Source: Anniella stebbinsi (taxonomy: Eukaryota > Chordata > Lepidosauria > Squamata > Anniellidae). Taken from it: a DNA stretch of 64,000 nt. Below the pieces are notes generated by a model that made no database searches, was not told where the DNA came from, and worked only from the letters and a program-made list of their open reading frames with translations. The DNA lies in assembly GCA_029215795.1 (NCBI GenBank), contig JARDYH010000001.1, positions 401,797,154 to 401,861,153 on the forward strand, in the 5' to 3' direction. The translations under genes and the position numbers were made by a program. Of the stretch, positions 32,627 to 45,204 are shown one piece after another (within the stretch, counting starts at the first letter, position 1; the number at the start of each line of letters is the position of its first letter).

Positions 32627-33822
32627 CCTGTCATAGATCTACAGTTGTAAACTACTGTGGCTGGAGATGGCCTTTTGTTGAGTGTCAGGTGCTTCGTAGA
32701 CAATTCACAGGGCTAGCCCTGTGAGTTGTAGACTGAAGACTTGGCAATTTGTCATGAGAAAATGTATCTCTGCTTCTCTGGTATGTGCTTATCTCAAATG
32801 GTAGGCCGAAGGCCTTGAACGTTCTCTGGGAATTAAACTATGCTTTGCAAAGGTGGGGGCTATCTTCCTCACACTGTGGCGTCATCAGAAGGGGTTGAAC
32901 CGTGCCGCCCTGTTGGTACGTGAGTTTAGATTACAGGCCTGAAGCCCTGTCTATCAAAGTAGCTTAGAATTTGCCCAGCCTCCACACTATATTGCCTTTG
33001 TCCTGAGAGTAATTCCGTTGCTAGGAATTATCTCGTCTATCCTCTTGCTGCTCTGCTACTGCTGTGAGTTACTATTCTGATTTGGAATTGTGAGATGCAC
33101 TCTATACATGTTCTGTTAATGTTTGGACTTGTTACTTCTAAAGAACTTTGCTATGAGAAGTGCACTGTAGCTTTTCATAGATTTGGACTTGAGATTACTG
33201 TTCTGGATTCGTGTTCTATAGCTTGCTGTCTCTCTCCATGGAGCCAAAGTTACGGGCAGAGGGAGGCAGAAGCTGATCGTTGCTGTTCTGAAACACGTGT
33301 GTGTGTGAGACCTGTGAGAGGACCTTCCTCAGAGCTAAAGCTACGTGAATTGGGAAGGCTCCCTAGGTCGAAGAGGTTCATTTCCTGGCTTCTGGCTTCC
33401 GTGGTCAGCTCAGCGTTCCCTGACAGGCTGAGTGAAGATTTAGTTGCCAGTTGACCGTTATACTACTGTTAGGAGGCCTAATCCTAGAGTCTCTCTATGT
33501 TCCAGAGGATTCTAGTGCAGCGTGGCCGCTCCTGCCCTCTAAGGACTAGAGTTAATCTCTAAATGTCAGTCCCTGAGTGAGTGCTGTTCTCATTAAGCCG
33601 TTCTACCTGAAAGCTGTGTGGTCCGTCTTCAGCTTCAAGTGTGTGTTTGCAGAAATGAAACCGTTATGCTTTGAATCTCCGTGTGATTACAATAAAAGAA
33701 ATCTCACTGTTATTGTTGTGTATCAGTGTACCTGAAGTCGTGAGCAAGAACTTTAGAGAGTTAGCCAGAGTCACGACACCTTTTCTAGTCATTGTAATTT
33801 ACAACAGTAGATCTACAGCAGG
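32627..33822. repeat. Inverted-repeat arms flanking an LTR-like insertion
   Basis: The left arm at 32627-32665 (CCTGTCATAGATCTAC, AGTTGTAAACTAC) is the diverged reverse complement of 33785-33822 (TTGTAATTTACAACAGTAG, ATCTACAGCAGG). Removing 32676-33778 plus one TSD leaves a short palindromic element, so the LTR appears to have entered its loop. Confidence 0.5.
32676..33778 (+). mobile_element. Putative solo LTR, 1103 bp
   Basis: It starts TGTTGAGTGTCAGG and ends CAGAGTCACGACA (TG...CA ends), flanked by CCTTT at 32671-32675 and 33779-33783, a 5-bp duplication as made by LTR-element integrases. An ATAAAA polyadenylation-type signal lies near 33692, about 85 bp from the 3' end. The 5' part holds a strong hairpin at about 32697-32735 with the 18-bp palindrome CACAGGGCTAGCCCTGTG. 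No internal coding region is present. The retroelement class is not determined. Confidence 0.5.
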
Positions 33823-35396
33823 CCAGAGCGGCTCTCCTGGAGGATGGGCGGCTTGCTGGCATGAGCAAGTCCTGTGGGCAGGGGGCAGAACCAAATCTCA
33901 AGGAGCTGGGGCACCCCTAGTTGAATTGGAGTCCATTTGGAAGCTCTGAATTGGCCCTCGAGATGAATTGGGGAGCTTTGCACTGCCGTAGTATTCAGAG
34001 GTTTACTGCCGCTATACATAGAGGTTCCACTATGGATCATTATGTCGTTAGACATTATAATTGTTAATAGGATTGTATTGCATGAATACATACATATAGA
34101 TGATAACTACTTCAATATTTCAGTTGGTTTTTAGTTGATTTGATAAAGATCTGAATATATAATTTTAAAAAGATTACTTAGAATTGCCCTTATTCACTTC
34201 CTCTTACCTATCAGTGAGGTTCAGGAGAACAGTGTTATCACAAGCACTGCAGAAGGGGACATAGCAGCCTATATGTGTCTACTCAAAAGTGAATCCCATT
34301 GTGATCAATGGGACTGACTCACAGGTAAGCGAGTATAGGATTGCAGCCCAAGGAAAATGTATTACAACTGCCTGTGTGTACAAATGGGACAGCGAGTTGA
34401 ACACACCAACTTCTTGGCTGAACAAAATGGACCTAGGGAACACTAGTCTAAAAGCCATGTTGTAATTAGACGGAGGTGATAATCGGTTCCATCCTGTGGG
34501 CAGCGTGATGCTGTTGCTCGCTTCTCCTCGAAGCAATAACAGCATGTGTGCTACTTCGGAGACCTCATCTTTCCCACAATGCACTAGTGATGACTCATTC
34601 TCTATGGTTCCAGGAGTATCACAATGATCATTTGTCTTTCGCTCCCCTGAACAACACAGTTCTTTGTGGGAAGGGTTGAATTTTACACCTCATGTTTGTA
34701 TTAGAGGTCTTGGAGGGGCACCGAACCCATAATTTACAGCCAAACCCTAACAATGGAGTTAAGAATAATTTTACCACCTTCTTAAAAAAAGTCAGTGTCT
34801 GTGACCATGTTATGCGTCCAGTTCTATTTCTCCCTTGTTCACTATGGTACAGCTGGAGTTTTAAACCACGTTTTACCTGCTACTGCTCCAATACAAACAT
34901 TTGTCTTTATTAATTCTTTTAAGTTCATATTTGAGGGAGCTTAATCACTATCAATTCATACTTTTATGATGAAAAATATTAATTTATGCAGTGACAGTGC
35001 AAGTGAGAAAGAGAAGTTGGCTCCCTGAAAAAAGGATGCGTTTGTAAATGTAGGTCTTTTTATTTAGAGGTGAAACAGACCTAGCTCAGGAGGAAAGTTT
35101 AGAAGGTACTTGGGTCAGCATTTATTCCCAGTGCTGCCATTCTGAAAATGTGCCCCTTGCATATTAACAGAACACAGAAATGAATACCAAACTTGTGTTG
35201 TAGCATAGTTACCAGAACGGTGTTCTTTTTCCTCTCTTTCCCCAGTTACTTGCATATTTGGTCATTAGCAAACCCAACCCCTTTCAAAAATAAGTAAACA
35301 CATTCAAAATGTTCTATCAGAAGAGTGGATCCAAGATTTTTGGTCTTGCCTCCTAGATGCCTATGACTTCAAAGCACCTGATTATTCATTTGAATG

Positions 35397-36015
35397 TGTC
35401 ATGCCTTTGCTGGAGGAATCCTCCTCCTCCACCTCCTAGGAGCTGGAACTCCTCAAGACAGATGATGCCATTGAGCCTTCCCTGCCAGAAGACATAAAGG
35501 GGCCTGGACCCTAAGGGGAGAGAGAGGACCACAGCTCCATCTCTGCAGGAAGGGGGAGTCCTGCTTCAGAGACAGAGGCTGAGTAACGGCCCAGTCCCAG
35601 ATAGTAGTGAGGCTATAGGCAGATTAGTAGGGCCCTTTCAAGAAGTCCCCAAAGAAGGATTCTTCAAGATGAGGGGACTCCTTGGGAGCAAGTTTTCCAA
35701 TCTACTGCAGCAAAGCGTTAGGTGGGGCTCAGGAGTCTCTGGTAATATAAGCCTTCATTAACAGTATAGCCTTTGTTGAAAACAATGCTATTTCTTCAGC
35801 TCCTTATCTTGTACTCTGATGTGTGTTTTTATGATCTCAGTCTTTGGACTTCTGTCTGATGCTGCCAGTTGGACTGTGATTTTACCTGACTGATATCTCA
35901 TGCATTTGACCTTGACTACTCCTCTGACTTCTCTCTAGAAAATCCAGGTTTGCCCAGTAAAACTGGGCTTGAGTTTTACTTGCTTGACTTCTCTATTGTA
36001 ATCAACTCTGTGTTT
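35397..36015 (+). mobile_element. LTR-like or retroelement fragment, low certainty
   Basis: It starts TGTCATGCCTTTGCTGG, has an acidic coding-like stretch (GAGCTGGAACTCCTCAAGAC; GATGCCATTGAGCC) resembling the LTR frame at 46179/53574, and continues with GGACTTCTGTCTGATGC and TTGACTACTCC, as seen in other reptilian LTR tails. No TSD or clear 3' end. Confidence 0.25.
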
Positions 36016-36266
36016 GCATAGCAATGAGCTGAACCTAGTTGGAGAAGAACAGTATGCTATGATCTGGGGGAAAAGGCTATGCTGTTGTACCAAACAATTC
36101 AGTGTCCGCAGCAATGTTGGGGTGAACTAGATGTTAAATACAGTCACACAATTAACATTTCAGTAGCAGCTTCAGGGTGTGTATGTGTGTGAGAGAGATC
36201 AGGATTGGGACCACAGCACTTGGAAAGAGGTTTTAAAGACATATCCCTCAATTTGTAATTGTTATG

Positions 36267-36370
36267 GTGCCGATAACCTTCGTCAGCCTTCTCCAAGTAG
36301 TGCCTTCTAGAAGTGTTGGACTGCAATTCCCATAATTCCCAGCAAGCATTATGCTGCCTGGGGAAAGCTG
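36267..36370. repeat. Short dispersed repeat of the 'GGACTGCAATTCCCATAAT' type
   Basis: CAGCCTTCTCCAAGTAGTG, GTTGGACTGCAATTCCC, AGCAAGCATTATGC. Same family as 20415-20510. Confidence 0.5.
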
Positions 36371-36619
36371 ACCTATGTCATTTTTAAGGATTTCTGTTGC
36401 AAAAAAGAAATATTGTATTGCGAATGGCTTCACCACTTGTGACCCACTGAGCTGAATGGAGCCTGCTAGCCATGGATGGTGGTGAAGCAGAACTGCCTGG
36501 CTGAGACCAGGACAGTAGGGAGTTAGGTTATGCACTTAGCAGATCATGATGCATGACTGATACACTGTGTGCAGCACATGTAGATCATTTCTTAGGTGGC
36601 ACTGTGTTTTGGGTGGGGC

Positions 36620-36627
36620 TATAAAAG
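36620..36627 (+). promoter_or_regulatory. TATA-box-like site in an LTR-like context
   Basis: GGGTGGGGCTATAAAAGCC is followed by TCTCTGATAGCCGAGC and GGACTTTGGGCTGCC-like text (actual: GAACTTTGGGCTGCC), CTTTGGTACTGACTGTG and CCTTGCACCACC up to 36780. The arrangement resembles the promoter and R-U5 part of an LTR rather than a host promoter. No ends were found. Confidence 0.3.
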
Positions 36628-37894
36628 CCATCAGTTCTAGGCACAGAACGCTGGAATAACCAGCTCCCAGACGTGTCTCTGATAGCCGAGCTCGTCTCTG
36701 GAACTTTGGGCTGCCTACTGACCTTGCCTTTGGTACTGACTGTGACTAGTTCCCTGGAGCCCTGTCCTTGCACCACCACGAACGGGACAACATCCTATGG
36801 GTTATTCTGAAATATCGACTCCAAACTCTGCTTAAGGTATTGGGCTCCGAGCACTGGGATATGGAGAGCCATGTCTTTGCTGAGGCCCAGGGCAGAAGAA
36901 GCCTTTTCAAGCTTTGCCCAGATTGGAATAAATGATGTCACTTTGGTCTCCAGACTTTCCTCCTTCAGAATGGGAAGCAACGGACACGTTTTTCAGATGG
37001 CCCGCTGCATTGGTCGGCTTGCATATTTAAGTCCTTGCATCTGTAGAGAAGACGCACGAAGGTAATCCACGATGGATGCTTCCCATGGGCTTGTAAATTC
37101 TTGGCTTGGATGATGTAGGCCATCTCCGAAGCAACTCCCCCACCCTGCAATGTTGTCTTGGACTGCCAGATCATGATTTCCACAGGCATCCATTTGGGGA
37201 TGCATTCATATCCATCCTTTTGACTCATGCAAAAATGTCGCTGCCCCATTTCCTTAATGTAGCAGCCAAAATCATGAAGGATCTCCTCATTACTCGCAAT
37301 TTACCTTGAATAAACTAATTTGAGTTGGTGGCCCAGCAGATGTTTTGACAATCTACGTGCTTATCTCAAGAAGTAATCCAGCTGTGCTGTTTTTCATCCA
37401 GCTGTATGTTATTACATCCAACAGAACAGCTGCTTTAAGGCTCACTTTCTCATGGCTAAAGAATCCCTCTTTTCCCATCTTCCCTCACTCCTTTGCTTTC
37501 ACCTGTTAGAAATCTTTGTTTTGTTTTGTTTATTACTTCTTTTTCTTTTGGGGGTGGGTGAGTGGGGTATGGGACGAACTATTATTTTAGCTTCTATTTT
37601 AATTGTTTCCAGTTACCTGACTGTATAAACCAGTTTTGTTGTTCCCACATTACGTGAACGGTTGTCTTAGTGCCAGATAAGCCAAAGGGCAAATATAAAA
37701 CTAAAACTAAAAAGGTTTGGGCAACCGAGAAGTCTTGAAGGATGCAGCTGTATTAGCCATTCTAATAGGAGACACCACAGTTCCATAATATGCAGAGGCA
37801 TTTTGGTTAAGATCCCAGGTTCAGAACTTTGTCCATCCCATTGGTGGCATCAACATCTGACAAGATTTGGCATTTTTAGTGACTTATGGATGTG

Positions 37895-37917
37895 GGGTTG
37901 GGTTGGGTTGGGTTGGG
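37895..37917. repeat. (GGTTG)n microsatellite
   Basis: Four GGTTG units. It is short and not telomeric. Confidence 0.85.
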
Positions 37918-37945
37918 GCATAAGCTGTGCTCTGGACCTAGTGCA

Positions 37946-37949
37946 GTAT

Positions 37950-37988
<39 letters not shown>

Positions 37989-38055
37989 TATTTATTTGTT
38001 TATTACTTGCCTCTCCCTCTGGATTGAGGCAGGGAACAACAATACTGGGTTCAGG
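37946..38055 (-). mobile_element. L2-like LINE 3' tail with (TAA)n, antisense
   Basis: A (TAA)13 tract (37950-37989) precedes TTTATTACTTGCCTCTCCC and TCTGGATTGAGGCAGGG, which is the reverse complement of the tail at 45140-45170 (GCCTCGATCCGGAGGGAGAG). Confidence 0.65.
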
Positions 38056-38384
38056 AAGACGCCAAAGAGTAATCAGAGTCTGGTTCAGGGTCAGGATATG
38101 TCCAGGCAAGGTCAAGGAGCTGGTATGCAAGTGACAAAGATGAAGCACTAAGAACAATAGTTGCTTCCAGCATCGCTTCTGGGTTCTGGTGTGTCTTTTA
38201 TGGGGATGAGAGTGATTGGGAATTGCCGTCCGCTGCGTTGGCCTTCAGCTGGCTTCTGCTTGTTCCCGTGAAGGGCCACTCCCCAAACACTCCCAGGCTC
38301 AGCTGTTCCTCCTTTCTGCTTAATCCCCCAAACTGAAGCACATATAGGGTAGGTCTTGAAAGTGGCATCTATTCCGCTAAAGGA

Positions 38385-38518
38385 GGGCTGGGCAACTGTA
38401 GGCCAAAACTTCTGAAGGACCACAACTCTCATGATCCCTCAACGTTGGCTATGCTGGCTGGGACTGATGGGTGTTGTAGGCCATAACATCTGAAGGGCCA
38501 CAAGTTACTCATCCCTAC
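38385..38518. repeat. Palindromic dispersed repeat
   Basis: AAAACTTCTGAAGGACCAC and ATAACATCTGAAGGGCCAC occur as direct words around GTTGGCTATGCTGGCTGG. Related to 20415-20510. Confidence 0.5.
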
Positions 38519-39292
38519 CCTAAAGCAAATACTTGTATAATGTCTTCTGAAGCTATTCTTTGCCAGACTTCTGTAAAACTCGGGCTTCTGTCTTCTTGGC
38601 TGGCTAAAAGCCAACTTTTAAATGGTTTCTTCCCTATCACACACAGAGCCAGAAGAACACTGATTTCAGCCTCCCACATAAGCAAGTGGGGTATATACAA
38701 TAGCTAGTAGCCACCTGACCTCAGTGCCATTACACAAACATCTACTAGTGATCAGCATCTTGTAAAGAATCATTTTAACAGTTAGCTAATCAAAAACCTA
38801 GAGAAAAGGTTGTATGCCCATTGCAGCCATTTTTTTTGCTTTCTTTGTGCTTGCATTTTTATTAACATTGATAGCTGCCACAAGGAAACTTGTCATAACT
38901 GCAGCCAAAGGAGAACAGAAATGCAGAACAAATTGAGAAAGTTCAAGTGAAAATGCAGCTTTCAGCTATTGTGGATGTTCCCTTTGCAAAGATGCTAAAC
39001 CACATCAGACCTCCTCCTAATTGTGTAATCCTGGTAAATATGGTACATCTGGAATGTAGAAGGCAGTAGAATAAAATGTTGCTTATTCAACATCTGTCAT
39101 ATGGGATTCTTGATTATCTGGCTCGGTAGATCATCTGCAACACTAAACTAACCAAATGAAACCAATTAAAATGAACAAGCTTACTGGCTTGGGTTATCCC
39201 ACACAGGAGAATCAAGATGTTTGAGCTCAGCAATGCCGCAGATAAGAGGTAGCTGAGAGTAATAATGTAAATTGGTCTTTCTGGAAGTCCAT

Positions 39293-39565
39293 CTAGGGAT
39301 GTGTGAGGACTCTGCCCTGTTGGATTTTTTAAATGGACTTTTCCAAGCTGGCTCACCTGGACATGGCTGGACATGGCTGTGGACCAGATGCATTTTGCAT
39401 TCAGAAATGTGTATATTTCCAGATGTGGGATGTGTTCTACTTAACAGACCCCCCAACCAATGAAATGTGCACATTTGAAAAGTGGGTACATTTAAAAAAT
39501 GCTTTAGTTGATGGGTGGCTGTACACAAAAGGTGTGTTTGATTTGAAAACCGAACCTGGAAAATA
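39293..39565. repeat. TGCATTTTTCAAAA-rich dispersed repeat, copy 6
   Basis: It starts TAGGGATGTGTGAGGAC and includes GTGCACATTTGAAAAG and TACATTTAAAAAATGC. The right end is unclear. Confidence 0.45.
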
Positions 39566-40145
39566 GAGGAAGTCCATGGAAATGAACCTAGAAGAATCAT
39601 GTCACGAGGGACATCGAGTCCAGTACTCTGGTTCTAAAAGTGGCCTACTACATTCTTTTGGAAATACCATGTCTTGCTTGAGGTTAAAGTGAGGACTGAG
39701 CTCCAGGTAATTAATCAGCATCTGCCATAGGCAACGGCTGTAGGCAGTCTTGGTCCAAACACAGGGAGGGCCAGAGAAAAGCAAAGTTATCAGGAAAAGG
39801 TCACATCTGGGAGCTGGTGCACTGTAGGCATGTGAAATAGACACCTTGGAGCTAGGTGGCCACTGGGTACATGCCCCTGAATCTGACAAGGGGTTAAGCA
39901 CATCTTGAAGGGAAGGGCCTTGACTGACTCAGCGTCCCTCAACACAGGCAGCTCCTTCCCAATGTTCAACTCAGGGGACCTCAGGTCATCCCTGACAAGG
40001 GATCCTCCAGAAGTGGGCATTGCACCTAGAATCAGAAGAATCTGCTTCTAATATATCTTACACCAACCTTTTCACTTTGGGGAGTGGGACTTGCACTAAT
40101 TTGCATTAACTAATGTGGTTTAGTACATTTGTGCAAGTGTGAATT

Positions 40146-40445
40146 ATCATAGAATCATAGTGTGGCAGAGTTGGAAGGGGCCTCTAAGGCCATCGAGTCC
40201 GACCCCCTGCTCAATGCAGGAATCCACGTTAAGGCATGCCTGACAGAGGGCTATCCAGCTGCATCTTGAAGGCCTCTAGTGTGGGAGAGCCCATGACCTC
40301 CCCAAGCAATTGGTTCCATTATCATACTGCTCTAAGAGTGAGGAAGTTTTTCCTGATGTCCAGCCGTAATCTGCCCATTATCCCGTGTCCTGCACTCTGG
40401 GATGACCGAGAAGAGATCCTGGCCCTTCTCGGTGCAACAACCTAG
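40146..40445 (-). mobile_element. CR1 LINE 3' region, antisense
   Basis: ATCATAGAATCATAGTGTGG, GAGTTGGAAGGGGCC, CCCCCTGCTCAATGCAGG, CTTGAAGGCCTCTAGTGTG, TTTTTCCTGATGTCCAGCC. The tail octamer is at the left, so the element is antisense. Confidence 0.88.
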
Positions 40446-40779
40446 CACAAGTAGAATGAAATTCATGTCAACAACAACAACAACTCCATCAATGATCGGA
40501 TGATGCAACCAAAGACCTCTGACAATCCAGGAAATGTAGACAGAATGGATTTAACAAAATCTGTACATTCCCTAGCTCTACCACTGAGCCCTTCTGCAGC
40601 CCCAGTTAAGAAAGGCTGCTGCACTTGTATGTTCGGAGGACTGTTTCTTGCCTTCACTGCATGCATGTTTCTTCTGTCAACACTTATGATAATGGTACCA
40701 ACAAAGGGTGTGTGTGTGGAAACGGCCCTATTTGCGATATCCCTGACTTGCAGGAGAAGGTCCTGAGAAATGTCACCGT

Positions 40780-41035
40780 AAAGTAGCTCAGACACTTGTG
40801 ATCCAAGAGTTCAGCCACCTGTCAACACGATCCGTGCCTCTCCCTCTACAATGGCTTCTCTTTCTTTCGCTCCTGAAATTCTTTGGAAACGAACCTCGCT
40901 GGCTCTGAATGAGTGACTGCCTAAAGCCGCAGACCAGCACAGCCGCTGCATTAGCGCAGCCAATTATCATTAATCTCTGTAAGTGATTTGTAGGTTTATG
41001 TAAGGGGAAGGATAAAGTTTTTAAAGGTTTCATTA
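40780..41035. promoter_or_regulatory. Candidate conserved non-coding element
   Basis: Repeat-free sequence with CAGCCAATTATCATTAATC (near 40959-40977; paired homeodomain-type sites), CCGCTGCATTAGCGCAGC hairpin and GTGATTTG. Conservation is untested. Confidence 0.3.
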
Positions 41036-42029
41036 ACCATGCATGGAAAACTGGAGGTCTGACTTTGTGCTGTTAAATAATGAGGTCTTAACCAAATGGA
41101 TCCAGATGCTGCCAGATATATCGTCATATATCGATAATGTATGTGACTTGCAATCAGCCCTAGAAACAAACAAGGTATTGATGGCTGATGTACAGAAGTG
41201 CTTAGAATGCCGAAACTGCTGAAATGAGAGTGGTAACTTGAAAGGCATGGAATGGGGTGGGTGTATCTTTCTTTTACCTACAATCTGAGCAGTTGTTCAT
41301 GTAAAAGTTCAGAAACACCGTCACTTTGAGCTTTTCTACATGAGGCATTTATTGTTTGCATGTTCTTCAGACGACATTGTGACTCTGGTTTTGCTTTTGT
41401 TTTTAAACAGCACTTTTGGCGAGAGTTTTTAGAGCAGGGAAAATGCAGTAGCCTTTGTGAAAGTGAAAGAAAGAAATTTTTCCAGATGTATAATTGTGTT
41501 ATTCGACCATACTACAGTGCCATATAGAGGTTGTGTAGCAGAAAAGCAGGACAGGAATTGCTCTTCAAGTCGTGCTTGGATCTCAATTCTGCAATGAAAA
41601 CGAAAGTAGATACAGTATGTTCAGAAAAGCTCTTTAAACATGCATAAGATGTTTTCCTAGTTCTGAATCACCCACTAACTGAATCGTTAAAGCTAAGAAA
41701 TTGCTTTCATTGATCACTGTCGCCTCCTTCCCCCCTGCTGCTGTCCAGCACAGCAAGTAAATGCCATGAAATTTGGAACCACTGTTTTGTTGTTCACTAA
41801 GCCTTTTATGCTGAAATAGATATGAATATATAGTATTTCCCCTTCCCAAACAAAATGATTCAAGGTATCCTGGGTGCAAACGTGAAGGCCCAGAAAAAAA
41901 ACACCAATAAAAATGAGAGGGAAACAAGAAAAACCAAAGCAAAATGACACAAATAGGAGCTTTTCTTGCTATTTACTCTTTAAAAAGTCATTTACACAAT
42001 TGTTAATTGCATGAACGATATTTTGAATT

Positions 42030-42260
42030 GATGGGGAATAAGGCTATCAGTGGCTATCAGTCTTGATGGCTATCTAGGTATTACTTCCAGTATTGGAGGC
42101 ACTGTGCTTCTCTATACCAGTTGCTGGGGAACATGGGAAGGAGAGTACTGTTGTGCTCATGTCCTGATTGTGGGTTTCCTATGGGCAGCTGGTTGGCCAC
42201 TGTGTGAACGGCATGCTGGATAAGATGGATCATTGGTCTGATTCAACAGGGCTCCCCTTA
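42030..42260 (+). mobile_element. CR1/L3-like LINE 3' end
   Basis: GTCTTGATGGCTATCTAGG, TTGCTGGGGAACATGGG, CTATGGGCAGCTGGTTGG, CATGCTGGATAAGATGG. Confidence 0.65.
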
Positions 42261-42704
42261 TCTAAATTGGTCCTCAGAAAATGTGCCATATTAATTAAAT
42301 CTAGCATTCTTACAGAAGTGAACACCCCTGGCCATCTTTCAGAGTATAGGTTAATTATGGATTAAAATGTTGCCGTTTTATTTCAGAATGTATTCATTTA
42401 AATAGTGATGCTCCACTTTCCGTGCAAAAATGGCAACATTTAACATGGCTGACGAGCAAGATTATAGAACAAGAAGATAGCGACCAAAATTAAACAGAAA
42501 GAAATGCAGCAGTTAAAACAGGCTCACCGGGATGGAACACACACAAAAAGAAAACAACACCCAACTGTAGTCCACTTAACACATAAGAGTTAACTTTAAG
42601 CTTTTGAGTGTTAGAAGCTCCTGAGTAGGCACTCCTGCTTCATAAATAAAGCACACTGGTGGACCACAGGGATTATAGTAAATACATAACAGAACAAGAT
42701 CACA

Positions 42705-42915
42705 GCAGGATCAGACCAAAGGCTTATCTAGACGAGCATCCTTTTGGTCCACCTTAGCCGGTCAGATACCTGTGGGTAGCCCAGAAGTAGGATGGGAAGG
42801 TAAGATCCTCCTTCCCCAGGTGTTCTCCAGGAATGTGCTGCTGTCTATATGCTGGAGGTAGCATAGAGCCATCATGACTAGCAGTCATTGATAGCTTTAT
42901 CCTCCATGAATTGGT
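42705..42915 (-). mobile_element. CR1/L3-like LINE 3' end, antisense
   Basis: GGATCAGACCAAAGGC, TGTTCTCCAGGAATGTGCTG, GGAGGTAGCATAGAGCC, CATTGATAGCTTTATCC. Confidence 0.55.
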
Positions 42916-42997
42916 CTAAGGCAAGAAGACCACAAAAGCCTGACATTGGTCCAATTATGCTTTGTAGGATGGAAGTCTTCACTCATATGCAGAGAGG

Positions 42998-43034
42998 GAG
43001 AGGGAGAGAGAGAGAGGGAGAGGGAGAGGGAGAC
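42998..43034. repeat. (GAGAGG)n purine-rich microsatellite
   Basis: Imperfect GAGAGG/GAGA units, followed by (GACA)n. Confidence 0.85.
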
Positions 43035-43376
43035 AGACAGACAGACATTACAAGAACCTAAAACAAAATTAATGTACAGTAACTGCCCTGCCAGATTTGA
43101 CCACAGAATTTTCCTCCAGCGAAGGTATCCGGAAGCACAAACTGCAACCCACGTCCAAGTAAAACTTTTAGCAATGTGGTTTCCTTGGCACCCGAGGGCG
43201 CTGTCCGTTTTCCACACGGAGGCATGTCGAGCAGTGACACATTATGGGCACAGCCTCCTTTTGAAATATCGTGTGGTCGGCCATGAGGGCTGGGGTCTGT
43301 TCCTTTGTAGTGCACTCATGAGCAAAGAGTGATGACTTCACTTCGGTCTGAAGACATTTCAGCACAGAGCAGCCAA

Positions 43377-43379
<3 letters not shown>

Positions 43380-43414
<35 letters not shown>

Positions 43415-43421
43415 TGTGTGT
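43380..43421. repeat. (GT)n microsatellite
   Basis: About 20 GT units with one A interruption. Confidence 0.95.
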
Positions 43422-44989
43422 AAAAGTAAGTGAAATAACCAAGGTAATGCACCAGACTTGTGTTGTTAATCTTGGAGACATTATGTCAGTGAAATCAGGA
43501 AATCGGGAAGGAGAGCTTTACAGAAGTCTTCATCAGAGTTAGCATTTGTATGGCACTGTAGAGGCTTCAAAGCAAATTGCACCCATGATCTCCGTAACCC
43601 CAACCAATGGCAGGATAGATAATTATTATTGCTTTTATTATATTCCATCTTTGTAGTGCTCTCTTCACTGACTTCCCTTTCCTTCTCATTTTCACTTTAC
43701 ACTTCTTGTACCAATATACAAATGTCTCCATGGTGTTCTCTACCCCCTCTTTTTTTTTTTAGTCCAGAAAGGCAAATACTTGGGATCAGTGGTGTAGTGG
43801 TAGATTTTGGAGTGCAGGCAGGGCACCGAGAAGGGCTTCAGGCCCCGGTGAATTTTTTTTCGGCCCCCCCAAGCAAGGAGGATCTCTGTGATGTTATGAG
43901 ATCAAGAAACAATCAACTCAAGTAGGAAGAGTTTCGGAAGGAATCGAGAAAGGCAACAGGAGGAGCGCATGTGTATTTTCTCTCAGAGAGGTCCTAAGGT
44001 TTTGATGCCTGTGCCAGTGTTTTTGGGGAACCCATTGTGGGCGGGAGGGAAGGATGCACGCAGGGATCTGTTAGATGGAAAAGAAACGGCTCCTTCCCAC
44101 TCAGTCATCCCCCTGGCGGTTTCTACAACCTTCCGTGTGGATCGTTTCAATCAAGCGGCTCTTTGCAATGACAAGCAACCTCCCGTGCACCCGCTGCAAA
44201 AGAGTGTTTTGGTTGATTAGAGTCTGTATTGGCTGATAACTGACAGAATTTTGTATATCATTGTTATTTTCTTTGAAATTCACCGATTTTACAATTGACA
44301 AATAATGATACGACTGAGAAAGAAAAAAACCAGATGCAATGTAGTCGGGCCCCAGGGCCCCTTCTGGACCCCCGGGCCCCGGTAATTTGTACCGGCTTTC
44401 TCCCATTTTGTCAGGCCTGAGTGCAGGCACTCATCATGACAGCTCCCTCTAGCCACGCTCCCAAGGAGACTGTAAACACAGAGGCAGCTGAATTGGTGCA
44501 TACCAACAAACCAGTTCTTGGAGTTTTCATCCCCACTAGGAGCAGGTCTTCAGCAAAGCTTATGGGTCTTGACTGCCTATTCAAATAGTCCAGGCCACCC
44601 CCAAGCACTTTGCATTGCACCAGGGATAGCTCACAACTATATGTTGTTGCTGAGAAAATTCATTTCCTGCCCCAGCTCCTGTGAGGATTTCACTTAGGCT
44701 CAGAGGAAATTAGGAAGTCTTGTGTGTGTGTGATGACATCACCATGTGCAGAAGTTGTGTCCCTTCAAGCCTTTGCTACATCACTGTTTGGGATGCTTGT
44801 TTTTTAAAAAGAGACTGAAAATGTATAAAACATTGGTATCTTAGAGGTGTTCTGAGAAATTTTGGCTCGGTTCTTTTGTGGGGGGAGGAGGTTTGAGATG
44901 TGAGAAATGGGGTGGGGATCAAAACTATACCCCCACTCTGTCCCAAATTTGCTTCTGTTGGCTTTCATCTGCCAACTCACCAATCTCCA

Positions 44990-45171
44990 GGAATTTAAAA
45001 CAGCTATAAAGACTGATCTCTTCTGGCAGGCCTACCCAGATGAATTTTAAGTGTTTTTATTGGTGTTTTATTGGTATTTTAATGATGTACTGGTTTTATG
45101 TGCTTTTAATCACTTTTGTGTATTTTATGTTGATGTTGTTCCCCGCCTCGATCCGGAGGGAGAGGCGGGTG

Positions 45172-45202
<31 letters not shown>
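44990..45202 (+). mobile_element. L2-like LINE 3' UTR ending in (ATT)n
   Basis: AAGACTGATCTCTTCTGGC, GCCTACCCAGATGAATTT, then T-rich UTR, GCCTCGATCCGGAGGGAGAG, and a (TTA)10 tract at 45172-45202. Confidence 0.75.

Positions 45203-45204
<2 letters not shown>

Noticed and set aside
36620..36780. TATA box with downstream sequence considered as an intronic host promoter
   Set aside because: The downstream text resembles the R-U5 region of reptilian LTRs, and no open first exon follows.
37895..37917. GGTTG repeats considered as interstitial telomeric sequence
   Set aside because: The unit is GGTTG, not TTAGGG, and the tract is only four units long.
40500..40766. 88-codon frame with a hydrophobic Cys-rich segment resembling a small membrane protein
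   Set aside because: No signal or family match, no nearby promoter or polyadenylation signal, and it lies next to a CR1 edge. Best treated as chance.
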